Part shown: in pieces, positions 36,235 to 45,378 of the stretch | How positions within the stretch are numbered: position 1 is the first letter of the stretch | Layout: every line of letters begins with the position of its first letter | Assembly (NCBI RefSeq): GCF_007752345.1 | Contig: NZ_CP036299.1 | Location: forward strand, 2,061,001-2,125,000 | Origin: Planctopirus ephydatiae | GTDB taxonomy: Bacteria; Planctomycetota; Planctomycetia; Planctomycetales; Planctomycetaceae | Direction of reading: 5' to 3' | DNA length: 64,000 bases | Notes under the pieces: generated by a model | Seen by the model: only the letters and a program-made list of their open reading frames with translations | Database searches by the model: none | What the model was told of the DNA's origin: nothing | Position numbers and translations under genes: made by a program

Positions 36235-37194
36235 TTATGATGGTTTCAGCAGAATTTTGCGGGTGCCGGGCTTTTGAGCGTGAGCCAGAGCTTCTCGGCC
36301 TTCGTGAAGGTAGTACGTTTTTTCAATGAGTGGTTGCAGGATTGAACCTTGCTGAATGAGCCAGTCCAGAGCTTTGGCGAAGGGGCCGCAGCGTGAGCCA
36401 ATGACCTGGATTTCGTCGATCACGACAGGTGTGAGCGAGAGCTGATGCGGCGCGGCGACTGTCGTTTTGAGAACGACAACCCCTTCGGGTTCCACCAGGG
36501 GCAAGGCAAACTCAAGACCTTCCTTGCGACCTGTCGTCTCGATGACGACCTCCCACTTTCGCTGTGCGGGAAGTTTGTCTTTGAGATAGGTCGTCAGCCC
36601 GAGTTCATTGGCGAATTGCAGTTTTTCGGGATGTTTGCCGACGACAGCAAGCTCCCCAGCCAAAGGGAACAAGGCGGCGGCACATAAGCTTCCCAAGCGG
36701 CCATCACCCACGACCAGCACACTTTTCCCGGCCAGATCCAGTTGCTCAGGGATTCGAAGTGCGGCCGCCAGTGGCTCAGTGAGAACGGCCAGATCATCCG
36801 ACAGGCTCTCCGGAACCACATGCAGATTTCTGGCTGGGAGTGAGAACCTCGATGCGAACGCACCGTGACGGCGGTAAATACCCAGGACAGTTCGATGCGG
36901 GCAGTGCGAATTCTGGCCTCGCTGGCAATAGACGCATTGACCGCAGGGACAGTTGATCTCACCAACGACGCGCTTCCCGGCGAATGGGCCATTGAGGGCG
37001 GTACCGACAAATTCGTGGCCTAAAACCCCTTCAAAACCCATGTAGCCGGAGATGAGCTGCAGGTCGGTTTCGCAAATACCGGCGAGCCTCAATTCGATGA
37101 TGGTTTCGTCAGTGGTACTGGATGGGGAGAGGAGAGCCTCGTCAACCGAAGAATCAATGACGATGTTGCCGCGAGAAAGAACGATCTTGGTCAT
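36235..37194 (-). CDS. Zinc-dependent MDR alcohol dehydrogenase-like protein
   Basis: A 319-residue medium-chain dehydrogenase. The catalytic-zinc region shows AGICETDLQL and GHEFVGTAL. The four structural-zinc cysteines are in CPCGQCVYCQRGQNSHC, and the Rossmann motif is VLVVGDGRLGSL. The overall pattern resembles threonine/sorbitol dehydrogenase-like proteins that carry PFAG(K)RVVGEIN. Expected reaction: NAD(P)-dependent alcohol oxidation; substrate unknown. The start at MTKIVLSRG (37194) is chosen because the extra 40 codons up to 37314 translate the dispersed repeat copy E. Single gene. Confidence 0.9.
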   Translation of the reverse strand: MTKIVLSRGNIVIDSSVDEALLSPSSTTDETIIELRLAGICETDLQLISGYMGFEGVLGHEFVGTALNGPFAGKRVVGEINCPCGQCVYCQRGQNSHCPHRTVLGIYRRHGAFASRFSLPARNLHVVPESLSDDLAVLTEPLAAALRIPEQLDLAGKSVLVVGDGRLGSLCAAALFPLAGELAVVGKHPEKLQFANELGLTTYLKDKLPAQRKWEVVIETTGRKEGLEFALPLVEPEGVVVLKTTVAAPHQLSLTPVVIDEIQVIGSRCGPFAKALDWLIQQGSILQPLIEKTYYLHEGREALAHAQKPGTRKILLKPS

Positions 37195-37231
37195 GACTTG
37201 TTCCGGGGCTCTTTCGTGAGGGTGCCTTATC

Positions 37232-37350
37232 ATACGTTTCGCAGACAAAAAACATCGGGCTTTTGGTTGCGAAAACATGCTTGCCCAGTATGAACTCAGG
37301 CAGGCTGCAAGCATGGCACATAGAGCGTGATTGTTTCATGGAAAGCGTAT
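37232..37350. repeat. Dispersed repeat copy E with inverted-repeat ends
   Basis: A nearly complete element. The left end atacgtttcgcagac and the right end tttcatggaaagcgtat form imperfect inverted repeats. The hairpin core at 37276-37315 has the usual catgcttgc/gcaagcatg stem, but the loop is enlarged to about 22 nt by an insertion. It lies between the Zn-MDR and ABC exporter genes. Confidence 0.8.
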
Positions 37351-37404
37351 CAACTGATGCCCGGTCAAACAGCCATTCAGCAAGCTCGTCGAGCAATGGT
37401 TATC

Positions 37405-39444
37405 TCAGGCGGCGTGGGCTTGTTCGCGCTGGGCGGCGAACAGATTTCGATAGATCGGGCAGGTTTTCAACAGTTGGGTATGTTCGCCATGTGCGATGAT
37501 CTGACCATGATCCATCACCACCACTCGATCCACAATTTTCAGCAGTGTGTCGGTCAGGGAATGTGTGACAATCAGCACGGTGCGGTTCTGCTTGTGGTGG
37601 GCGAGTGCCTCGTAAATCTGTGTTTCGCTCTCGCGATCAATGGCTGATGTGGCTTCATCGAGAATGAGAATGGCAGGATCGCGCAGGAGTGCTCTTACGA
37701 GGGCGATGCGTTGTCTTTGACCACCGGAAAGCCGTTGACCCCGCTCGCCGACGGAGGTTTCGAGACCATCGGGGAAACGACTGGCAAAGGAATCGACGGC
37801 AAAATCATGTGCCAGTCGAGTCACCTGGTCAGCGGGAGCATCCCAACTGCCATAGCGCAGGTTTTCGGAGATGGTGCGGTTGAAGAGCTGTGTTTCCTGA
37901 GGGACAACGGCAATCTGTTTTCGTAACAGTGCCAACTGAGTGTGGCGAACATCAATTCCGTCAATGCGCAGGATGCCGAAATCCGGGTCGTAGAGCCTTG
38001 GGAGGAGGTTGACGAGTGTAGATTTTCCAGAGCCGTTCCCACCGACAATGGCCAAGGTTTCGCCGAAGGCAATCTTCAGGGAGACTCGGTCAAGAGCCGG
38101 CGGACGTGCCTGATTGCGGTCTTCGGCAACGGGATGAGTATAGGTGATGTTTTCGAACTCAATCTGGTCGGTGTGGCGAGGTAATGGCACCCATTGTCGA
38201 TCCTGCTGTAAACGGGTGTGGGTCTTTAAAAGTCCAAAAACACGATCACTAGCGGCGGAAGATTTTTTGAACTTGGGATAGACGGCTGCGAGTTTGCGGG
38301 CCGGGTCGAGAAGGCCACCCATGAGCGTGTAAAGTAACGCCAGTTCGGCGATATCGAGGGGCCCTTCGGAGAGTTGAATCCCGAAAATTTCAGACTTCTG
38401 GCGGAGCACCATGTAAGCTCCCGGAAGCAGCGCCATGCAGGCTCCCAGTGTGGCGAGAATTTCTGTGGTGGGGCTGGAGAGCGCATCCATCCGCAGGATT
38501 TTCATCGTTTTTTCGAAGGCCACTTTCTGTTCGCGATGAAAGCTTTGCCGCCTTTGCCTTTCGAGACCAAAGGCGAGAATTGTGCGAAATGACCTGAGCG
38601 TCTCTTCGAGTTGAGTGAAGATCCGCGACATGCTTTCCATCTGTTTGCGGCTGGCTTTTTTGATTTTTTTGCCATAGCGGCCAAAAAGTAATGCTCCGAG
38701 CGGGACGACGATTAGCGAAAGGGTTGTTAATCGCCAGTTCACGAGAAAGCAGCAGATCAGCACGCTGAGAATCTTTAAAGGTTCGACGACTAAACGCCCG
38801 CCGAACAAGGTGAGCCCTGTCCCTAACTGTTGCAGGTCATAGGTGAAGCGTGCCATCAACTGCGGCGTGCCGAGGAGACTTAAGGTCACATGGTCGAGCC
38901 GGAGTACGTGCTGGAACATGCGTTGGCGGAGCATGACCATGGTCGATTCGACGGCGATACCGACCAGATTTTCCTGCAGGTAGACCGTTAAACCTTTAGC
39001 CAGCGTGACCAATGCCAACAAGGCGAGGAGCAGGACGAGCGTGGGAAATGCCTGCTCGGGGAGCCACGTGGAGAGCTGTTTGGTGAGCCAGGTGCAGAAC
39101 ATGAGCCGCCAGCCCGAAGAGGCCAGTTGCCTCTGGGCGCGGTCGAGGCTTTTGAGCAGACTGATTTTTTCGGAGGATGAGACATTCGGGTCGAGCTGGT
39201 CGAGCTGATGCTGAACTCGGGCGGCTTCTGCCTGATGCTGGGCTGTTTCGGTTTCGGCTTTCTGGGTTTCTTCCGTCAGATAAGCCTGGAGACTTTGGCC
39301 TTGTAAGAGAACTTTGACGAGAGGATAAGAGAGCATCAGCCCGGCTGACCAGAAAATGGCCACCAGCAGGGCTGCGATTGATGAGCCAATCAGATATCCC
39401 CGGACACGCCAGAGATAAGGGGCTAGTTGGTTCAGGCTCTCCAT
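37405..39444 (-). CDS. ABC exporter with coiled-coil insert (MsbA-like half-transporter)
   Basis: A 679-residue half-transporter expected to act as a homodimer. TM1 (about 20-45) is followed by a 60-80 residue charged insert (LTEETQKAETETAQHQAEAA onward) predicted to be a coiled coil on the outer side before TM2; most MsbA-type exporters have only a short loop there. The remaining membrane helices run to about 400. The ATPase has Walker A GGNGSGKST, signature RLSGGQRQRIAL, Walker B LILDEATSAID and switch His in THSLTD, all canonical. The start at MESLNQLAPY (39444) is preferred to 39468. Lipid, glycolipid or peptide export is plausible; the substrate is not shown. Confidence 0.92.
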   Translation of the reverse strand: MESLNQLAPYLWRVRGYLIGSSIAALLVAIFWSAGLMLSYPLVKVLLQGQSLQAYLTEETQKAETETAQHQAEAARVQHQLDQLDPNVSSSEKISLLKSLDRAQRQLASSGWRLMFCTWLTKQLSTWLPEQAFPTLVLLLALLALVTLAKGLTVYLQENLVGIAVESTMVMLRQRMFQHVLRLDHVTLSLLGTPQLMARFTYDLQQLGTGLTLFGGRLVVEPLKILSVLICCFLVNWRLTTLSLIVVPLGALLFGRYGKKIKKASRKQMESMSRIFTQLEETLRSFRTILAFGLERQRRQSFHREQKVAFEKTMKILRMDALSSPTTEILATLGACMALLPGAYMVLRQKSEIFGIQLSEGPLDIAELALLYTLMGGLLDPARKLAAVYPKFKKSSAASDRVFGLLKTHTRLQQDRQWVPLPRHTDQIEFENITYTHPVAEDRNQARPPALDRVSLKIAFGETLAIVGGNGSGKSTLVNLLPRLYDPDFGILRIDGIDVRHTQLALLRKQIAVVPQETQLFNRTISENLRYGSWDAPADQVTRLAHDFAVDSFASRFPDGLETSVGERGQRLSGGQRQRIALVRALLRDPAILILDEATSAIDRESETQIYEALAHHKQNRTVLIVTHSLTDTLLKIVDRVVVMDHGQIIAHGEHTQLLKTCPIYRNLFAAQREQAHAA

Positions 39445-39666
39445 AGATCCCGCACATCCCTGTGCCAAGGGCCGACGATTGTCTATGGGCCCAGGTCAAA
39501 TGTTCGAAAAGTCTTTCCTGATCTTTGGCGGGGAGCTTTTCTTACGAAAAGTCGCACGCTGTAAGACTTTCGCAGAAGTGGCGAAGGTGGGCAAGAAGAG
39601 TTCTCCAGCCGTTTGAAGTCACAGAAAACAATGAAACTGGGAAATAGCAGGTTTTTGAGTCGACTT

Positions 39667-39781
39667 ATGCGTTTCCCAGAAAACAACAGCGCGCTTTTGG
39701 TTGTGAAGGAATGCTTGCCCAGAGCTGCAAGCATGGCACACCGAGCATGGCACGCAGAGCCATCTTATTTCTTGGAAAGCG
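39667..39781. repeat. Dispersed repeat copy F, best-preserved full element
   Basis: About 115 bp. The left end gcgtttcccagaaaa and right end tttcttggaaagcg are inverted repeats sharing TTTCC-AGAAA. The core at 39710-39735 is the 9-bp stem hairpin (left arm begins aatgcttgc). A partial direct duplication of gagcatggcac follows. It sits between the ABC exporter and the sulfatase and ends 3 bp from the sulfatase stop. Confidence 0.85.
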
Positions 39782-39783
39782 AC

Positions 39784-41223
39784 TTATTTCGTCATGGGAG
39801 TGGGATCTTCCATCTTGGAGCCTCTCCAGAGGGGCTCGATATTGGATTGATTCCACTTCTCCCAGGAAGTTTTCAGACGTGCGACCGTTTCGGGATGAGC
39901 TTCTGCCAGGTTGTTTTTTTCGCTGATGTCTGTGGAAAGGTCATAAAGTTCCCAGCCACTGCTATTTGAGGCTGGAAAATCTCGCCAATCCACCAGCTTC
40001 CAGTTTCCTGCGCGGACAGCCTTTTGGGGGCCAAATCTCCAGAAGAGAGATTCGTGAGGAGATCCCGAACGCTGCGCCAGCCAATAGGGCAACAGATTGA
40101 CACCATCGATGCCTTGAGGAAGTGGCTGTGGTTTTGCGGGATCTTTGGCGGCCAACTGGCAAACCGTGGGCAGAATATCCAAAGAAATGATGGGCTGCTC
40201 ATAGATGGTGCCTGCGGGAAGCTGCCTGGGCCATGAGACAAAGAACGGCACGCGGATGCCGCCTTCGAGAGTTTGCCCTTTATCTCCGCGCAGGGGATGG
40301 TTGAGCCCGGAGTTGTACGCCAGTATTGGTGCGCGTCCCGACCCGCCGTTATCACTGAGGAATATGATGAGTGTATTCTCGCGGAGCCCGTTCTGACTGA
40401 GGTGCTGCATGATCCTGCCAATCGAATCGTCGAGACCTGCGAGCAAGGATAGATAACTTCGGCGAGCCGGGAGTTTTACAGACTCTGGGATTCTCTTCTG
40501 CAGATGCGGGGCGATTTCGAGTGGTGTGTGGACGGCATTGTACGAAAGATACAAGAACCAGGGTTTGTCGGGAGGGCCACTCATCCAGCGAAGGGCTTCG
40601 TTGGTGAAGAGATCTGTCGCGTAGCCTTCCTGTGGTTCGACTTCGCGGCCCCGATAGATCATGTCGTGTGAGTGAGCACTGCCAAACCTGGGTTTGACAT
40701 CTTTATGTAGCAGGTAGTTGTGACCACCGACAAGAAAGCCGAAAAACTCATCGAACCCCCGGCTTTGGGGATGATGATCTTTACTGAAACCTTGGTGCCA
40801 TTTGCCGATCAGGGCCGTGCGATAGCCTTCTTTTCCCAATAAACTGGCGATCGTCACTTCTTCGAGCGGCAAGCCGAGTTTCGCTTCTTCGCCCACGTGG
40901 GGATTGAACTCGTGTCCAAAGCGAGTCTGGTACTTCCCGGTGAGAAAGCCCGCGCGGGAGGGGCTGCAATAAGGTGCGGAAACGTAAGCGTTGGTGCAGC
41001 GAATGCCACTGGCCGCTAATTGATCCAGGTGAGGCGTGGGAATTTCGCAGCCTCCCTGAACCCCCAGATCAGCGTATCCCAGGTCATCTGCCATGATGAC
41101 GAGAATGTTGGGACGCCCGGGTTGGCTGGTTTGATTTACATCCTCGGCAGCTGAGAGGGTTTGTGAACAGAATGCCACAAGAGCCAACCAAAGTGCGATA
41201 GCCGGGTGACTTCCTAATGACAT
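39784..41223 (-). CDS. Exported formylglycine-dependent sulfatase
   Basis: A 479-residue arylsulfatase-family protein with a signal peptide (about 1-25, ending TLSAAED). Metal-binding NILVIMADDLGYADLG opens the domain. The modification motif is APYCSPSRAGFLTGKYQTR, with Cys in the CxPxR context that FGE converts to formylglycine, and IGKWHQG and SDNGG carry further active-site residues. Likely role: hydrolysis of sulfate esters from polysaccharides in the periplasm or outside. ATG 41223 is preceded by AGGAAG at good spacing; an ATG at 41229 is an alternative. The window also encodes an FGE at 33 kb that could activate it. Confidence 0.94.
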   Translation of the reverse strand: MSLGSHPAIALWLALVAFCSQTLSAAEDVNQTSQPGRPNILVIMADDLGYADLGVQGGCEIPTPHLDQLAASGIRCTNAYVSAPYCSPSRAGFLTGKYQTRFGHEFNPHVGEEAKLGLPLEEVTIASLLGKEGYRTALIGKWHQGFSKDHHPQSRGFDEFFGFLVGGHNYLLHKDVKPRFGSAHSHDMIYRGREVEPQEGYATDLFTNEALRWMSGPPDKPWFLYLSYNAVHTPLEIAPHLQKRIPESVKLPARRSYLSLLAGLDDSIGRIMQHLSQNGLRENTLIIFLSDNGGSGRAPILAYNSGLNHPLRGDKGQTLEGGIRVPFFVSWPRQLPAGTIYEQPIISLDILPTVCQLAAKDPAKPQPLPQGIDGVNLLPYWLAQRSGSPHESLFWRFGPQKAVRAGNWKLVDWRDFPASNSSGWELYDLSTDISEKNNLAEAHPETVARLKTSWEKWNQSNIEPLWRGSKMEDPTPMTK

Positions 41224-41542
41224 GAGCATCTTCCTAATGGTGCGAATCGGTGATGCCTCCGTCATATCAACGCGATCTCATGCGATCAATCCTTTGGTTT
41301 GCCGATCTCAAACATTTTGGAGGACTGGAAGAATCAGCGACTTGAGAAGCCTGGCCAGGATGTGCAGGTCGGGTGATGGTTCTGCTGATCCTGACGATTA
41401 CCGGTGACAGGTTGTCTTTTCGTGGGAGAAGAGGCTGGGAATGCCGATCTTTGGAGGGGTGAGGGAAATCAGGCTCCGATTCGAATGCCGCAAAATAGGT
41501 AGACTAGGGGCTGTGCTTCCGCTGCCAAGGAGTTTTTCGGCA

Positions 41543-41660
41543 GTTTTTGCCACTCATGGGCAAAAACAATCCAGAAATGCCGAATCGGGACTTTTGCGAA
41601 AAAAAAATCCAACTTTTGTCTCAAGCCTCGTGAGGGGGCCGTCGATGTAGACGATGAGAC
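41543..41660 (+). promoter_or_regulatory. Two inverted repeats upstream of the Cys-rich gene
   Basis: In the 513-bp gap before the Cys-rich gene, gtttttgcc (41543-41551) pairs perfectly with ggcaaaaac (41559-41567) around a 7-nt loop. Further on, ttgtctca (41616-41623) pairs with tgagacaa (41653-41660). The first resembles an attenuator or operator and the second could fold the leader. The remainder of 41224-41736 shows nothing else I recognise. Confidence 0.4.
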
Positions 41661-41736
41661 AAGTTGTCTTCTGGCACCTGCGAACAAATGCCGGGGGATA
41701 GCTTCACGCCGTTCTGACAGGAACAAGGATCGAGCG

Positions 41737-43116
41737 ATGAAAATTGCGTCCATGATGGTCGCTCTGGGAGGCCTGCTGGCCTTCGGACTGGCAGATGTTG
41801 CCGAAGCAAAATACTGCGGTGCCGCAAGGTATCGCTGCTGTCCTACTGAGGCCTGTGCCCCGGCTGGCGATTACTGCGCCGCCAAGGCCTGCCCCACCAC
41901 GTGCTACCAGACCGTTCAGGAAACGGTTTGGGATACGAAGCAGTACCAGTGCTGCCGCACGGTGTACGATCAGGTGACTTGCCAAGTGCCAGTGACCTGC
42001 ACCCGTACCATCCGCGAGACCTGCTATCGTGAAGAGTGTTACACCGTGTGCAAGCCTGTTTATCAGACTTGCTACCGGGAAGTGACCTGCACGATCAAGA
42101 AGCCGGTTTACCAGACCTGCTACCGCGACGTGACCTGCACAATCAAGAAGCCGGTCTACCAGACCTGCTATCGCGATGTCTGCTACACCAAGTGCCGTCC
42201 TGTGTTCCAGACCTGCTATCGCGATGTGACCTGCACAGTCAAGAAGCCTGTCTGCGAAACGCATTATCGTCAGGTCTGCTGCACAACTTATCGGACAGAG
42301 ACCGAGACCTGCTATCGCGATGTCTGCTACACCGTCTGCAAGCCCGTCACAACATACAAGACTGTGGAAGAGTGCACTGGCGAATGGGTCACTGAGACCT
42401 ATCAGATCCCTGGCAAAATGGTGCAGAAGTGCGTGCAAGATCCCGGGACATGGGAATGGGATCCTTGTGCCTGCAAGTGTGTTTATCGTCCTGGTTGTGC
42501 CCGGATGGTTTGCGAGCAGTGCCCACCAACAACCTGCTGCAAGCGAACATGGGTTCCCCGTAAGGTTTGCAAGCAAGTTCCCTGCACGACGTATGTCCGT
42601 GAGACACAAACCTGCAAGCAGCCTTATACTGTTTGCCGACGAGTGCCTGTGCAGTCTGTGAAGCAGGTTCCTTACACCTGCGTCCGCTGGGAAAAGGAAT
42701 GCGTGACGAAGCGAGTTCCTTACACAACCTGCTCGATGGTTCGCGAAACATGCACGAAGCGGGTGCCATACACGACTTGCTCGTGGACGTCTGAATGCAT
42801 CACCAAGCGAGTTCCCTACACAACTTGCTCATGGACCACAGAATGCATCACCAAACGGGTGCCTTACACGACCTGCTCGATGACACGTGAAGTGAAAACC
42901 CGTCAGGTGCCTTATACGATTTGCCGCCAGGTCTGTGAGACCAAGATGGTGACGAAGACCAGTTGCGTGCCACGTAAAGTGGTCGAAACCAAGACGGTCT
43001 GTGTCCCACGTACAGTTTGTCGCCGGGTGCCTGTCACGGCCTGTGCCGCTGTTGATCCGAGCTGTGCAGTTCCTGCAGCCACGGCTCAGGCTCCCTGCAG
43101 TACATGCACCAAGTAG
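41737..43116 (+). CDS. Exported Cys-rich repeat protein (planctomycete YTV-like envelope protein)
   Basis: A 459-residue protein with a clear signal peptide (1-24, cleaved after AEA) and about 61 cysteines. Residues 75-205 repeat a roughly 16-residue unit of the form PVYQTCYRDVTCTIKK. Residues 300-410 repeat another 16-residue unit of the form KRVPYTTCSWTTECIT. Y-T-V/T and V-P-Y-T motifs recall the YTV repeat proteins known from planctomycete cell walls. Dense paired Cys suggests extensive disulphide cross-linking of an insoluble envelope layer. A strong terminator follows directly. Base composition is shaped by the repeats, and the large antisense ORF here is a shadow. Confidence 0.85.
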   Translation: MKIASMMVALGGLLAFGLADVAEAKYCGAARYRCCPTEACAPAGDYCAAKACPTTCYQTVQETVWDTKQYQCCRTVYDQVTCQVPVTCTRTIRETCYREECYTVCKPVYQTCYREVTCTIKKPVYQTCYRDVTCTIKKPVYQTCYRDVCYTKCRPVFQTCYRDVTCTVKKPVCETHYRQVCCTTYRTETETCYRDVCYTVCKPVTTYKTVEECTGEWVTETYQIPGKMVQKCVQDPGTWEWDPCACKCVYRPGCARMVCEQCPPTTCCKRTWVPRKVCKQVPCTTYVRETQTCKQPYTVCRRVPVQSVKQVPYTCVRWEKECVTKRVPYTTCSMVRETCTKRVPYTTCSWTSECITKRVPYTTCSWTTECITKRVPYTTCSMTREVKTRQVPYTICRQVCETKMVTKTSCVPRKVVETKTVCVPRTVCRRVPVTACAAVDPSCAVPAATAQAPCSTCTK

Positions 43117-43130
43117 GTTTTCTCCCATAA

Positions 43131-43178
43131 AAAAAATCAGCCAGGTGTTGCCCCACGGCCTCCCTGGCTGATTTTTTT
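43131..43178 (+). terminator. Strong bidirectional rho-independent terminator
   Basis: The arm aaaaaatcagccagg (43131-43145) pairs with cctggctgatttttt (43162-43176) around a 16-nt loop, with a T-run after and an A-run before. It starts 15 bp after the Cys-rich gene stop. The remaining leader to 43519 holds nothing else recognised apart from the promoter of the next gene. Confidence 0.92.
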
Positions 43179-43519
43179 TCTGGAATCGTGGCCTGAATAT
43201 TGAGTTGGTTTTCTGGGCAAGCCAACCTTCAAACATCCCCCAAAAGCCACTTTTGGAGAGAGGTGCAGTTGTCAATGGCCTGAAAGTTTCAAGAGAGGAT
43301 TTGTGGTGATTCCTGCTGATTCTTGAAAGTTTCTTTAGTGTTTCTTCTGCATATCTGCTGGGATCAAACGATCAAAGAACCGAGTTTAGGTTGACAAATA
43401 AGTTGACAGTCGGTGAACCTAAGCATTCCTGGAAACTTTGTGTACTGGCTTAGGCAAGTATTCAATGCCACCAAATGGAGTTCACCTGAGAAGCGCTGTA
43501 AGCGAAGGGAGTCTCATCC

Positions 43520-45262
43520 GTGTTGCAGATTCAACTGGGTAAGTGGTCTACGAAGTGCTTTTCTGCTCTGGCACTTGGCGCCAGTCTCCTGGCAGCCACG
43601 ATGGTGACGCGGGCTGATGAACCACGCATTACTTTTGTGCAACCGGGTGCTGACCGACTTCGGGAAGATCTGAAGTATCTGGTGAATCTGGCCCCCACGC
43701 CGGCACTCAAGAAGGAATGGGAAAACCTCGACGCCACACTTGAAAGCTTTCTGGCTGGTGTGGATGGCAAAACGCCCATTCGCGTTGATTTGATCCTGGG
43801 TGATAAAGAGCTGATTTATCAGCTCAACTTCCCGACGACCAAGCTCGAAGGCCGAGATGGCTTTTTGGACAACGTGGCCTCGTTTGGTTACACGGTCAAA
43901 AAGAATGCTGCCGGTCATTATGATCTGACTGAGCAAGGGGCTTCGAAGCGCAAGTATTTTCTGCGGGCCAATGGCAAGTATGCCATGCTCAGCCAGCGGT
44001 TGCAGGATATTCCTGCGAATGCACCGGATCCCGGGAAGCTGGCACAGAATCTCCTCAGTGGGTCACAGGATATTGTGGCTGACCTGAAGAATGATCCCGC
44101 CACCATCACCCAGCGACAAGCCGACTTCACCAAGCTGCGCACAGAACTTGAAGCGGCCGTTAAATTCAAACGAGACGAGGCCAAAGAAGTTTTTGAGCTG
44201 CGCAAGCTGGGGACAAACCACCAGTTGTCCGAACTCGAACGGTTTATCGTTCAGTCTGAGCATCTGCAGGCGACGTGGACCACAGATATTGAGGCGGGGA
44301 AAGGTTCAGGGACATTGCTCCTGACGGCTCTTCCGGGGACTGAGCTTGAAAAGAGCATTGCCTTACTCGGAACCAAACCGAGTGCCTTTTCAGCCATCAA
44401 GCTGCATGATCAGCCCGTGATCTCGGGTAAGACCTGCTTTGAACTCGACGACATGCGGCAGAAGCAATTGATCGAGTTTTATCCGGTGATGAATGCCGCT
44501 ATTGGCGTGAATATCGAGAACCGTCCGAATCTCACGGCGGAAGGCAAAGCGGCTGCTAAAGAATTTTCCAAGACACTCTTTGCACTTCTGACAGATGGTG
44601 TCTCGTTGGGTGTGGTCGATTCGTATATCGACCTGCATGCTGTCGAGGGGAATGTGCATAACATGACCTGTGGAATTCTGGCGAAGGAGACTTCGACGGT
44701 TCCCGCTCTGTTAGCACTCATGCCCAAGATTCGAGACGACTGGAAATACGAAGCCGATGTGGCGGAACATAACGGCGTGAAGATCCACAAGCTGACCTTC
44801 CCGGCTCGTCGCCTTGAAGGCTTCCAGTCGATCTTTGGGAAAGATCAAAGCGATCTTTACATTGGTGTCGGGAAAGAGATCGTCTGGGGTGCGGCTGGCA
44901 AAGGTGGCTTGGACGAACTGAAAGCTGCTATCGACCAGCAAGCCAGTGGGGAGAAGACAGTCAGCCCTGTGGTGCTCTCCGGTACGGTCAAGTTTGGGCC
45001 GACGGTGCAGCTCCTGGAAATCTTCCGTGGCAATACCCCTGTCTCGAAGACAGGGAAATCCAAGGCAGAACTCGACCGCATCAAGAAGATTGAAAACCTG
45101 CGAAAGATGGCTGTCGATGCCTTCGCCAGTGGCGACGACCTGCTAACATTCAGCCTGGAACGTAAAGACAGAGAAGTCGTGGGCCAACTGAATGCCAATC
45201 AGGGGATTCTGCGGTATGTCGGCTCAGTGATTGCGAACTTCTCGAAGGAAGCTTTGCGATAA
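43520..45262 (+). CDS. Exported planctomycete protein, paralogue of the 61.1-62.9 kb gene
   Basis: A 580-residue protein with an N-terminal signal peptide (about 10-33, ending TRADE). It is otherwise soluble, with no recognised catalytic motif. It aligns by eye with the protein at 61.1-62.9 kb over several blocks. FELRKLGTNHQLSELERFI matches YRLRRAGGESVIKQFERMV, and VWGAAGKGGLDELKAAIDQ matches IWFAAASKGQAIAALRKTID. Internal repetition suggests two related halves. The GTG at 43520 has AAGGGAG 8 bases upstream; TTG at 43523 follows directly. Function unknown; a periplasmic or outer-membrane-associated role is likely. Single gene preceded by a terminator. Confidence 0.85.
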   Translation: MLQIQLGKWSTKCFSALALGASLLAATMVTRADEPRITFVQPGADRLREDLKYLVNLAPTPALKKEWENLDATLESFLAGVDGKTPIRVDLILGDKELIYQLNFPTTKLEGRDGFLDNVASFGYTVKKNAAGHYDLTEQGASKRKYFLRANGKYAMLSQRLQDIPANAPDPGKLAQNLLSGSQDIVADLKNDPATITQRQADFTKLRTELEAAVKFKRDEAKEVFELRKLGTNHQLSELERFIVQSEHLQATWTTDIEAGKGSGTLLLTALPGTELEKSIALLGTKPSAFSAIKLHDQPVISGKTCFELDDMRQKQLIEFYPVMNAAIGVNIENRPNLTAEGKAAAKEFSKTLFALLTDGVSLGVVDSYIDLHAVEGNVHNMTCGILAKETSTVPALLALMPKIRDDWKYEADVAEHNGVKIHKLTFPARRLEGFQSIFGKDQSDLYIGVGKEIVWGAAGKGGLDELKAAIDQQASGEKTVSPVVLSGTVKFGPTVQLLEIFRGNTPVSKTGKSKAELDRIKKIENLRKMAVDAFASGDDLLTFSLERKDREVVGQLNANQGILRYVGSVIANFSKEALR

Positions 45263-45274
45263 GCTGGTGTCGAA

Positions 45275-45340
45275 AAAGTCGCATCGCGTCGTTGGTTGTG
45301 AAGGCATGCTCGCCGAGTGCGGCAAGCATGCCACGAGGTA
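45275..45340. repeat. Dispersed hairpin repeat, copy G (degenerate)
   Basis: The core at 45305-45330 reads catgctcgc / gcaagcatg, with one wobble in the stem, preceded by tcgttggttgtgaagg as in copies E and F. It lies directly after the exported-protein gene and 50 bp before the 250-bp direct repeat. Confidence 0.75.
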
Positions 45341-45378
45341 CCGACAGTTTGGAACTCCTGAGCGTGCCACCCCGCCCT

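Noticed and set aside
39483-39734. Short ORFs reading MLAALGKH...F..TK across several intergenic spots (also near 19.8 and 37.3 kb)
   Set aside because: They are translations of the dispersed hairpin repeat, not genes.
41704-42609. Long antisense ORF opposite the Cys-rich gene (301 codons, minus strand)
   Set aside because: It mirrors the repetitive codon pattern of the real gene (Ala/Gly/Leu repeats), has no ribosome-binding site and extends into the upstream region.
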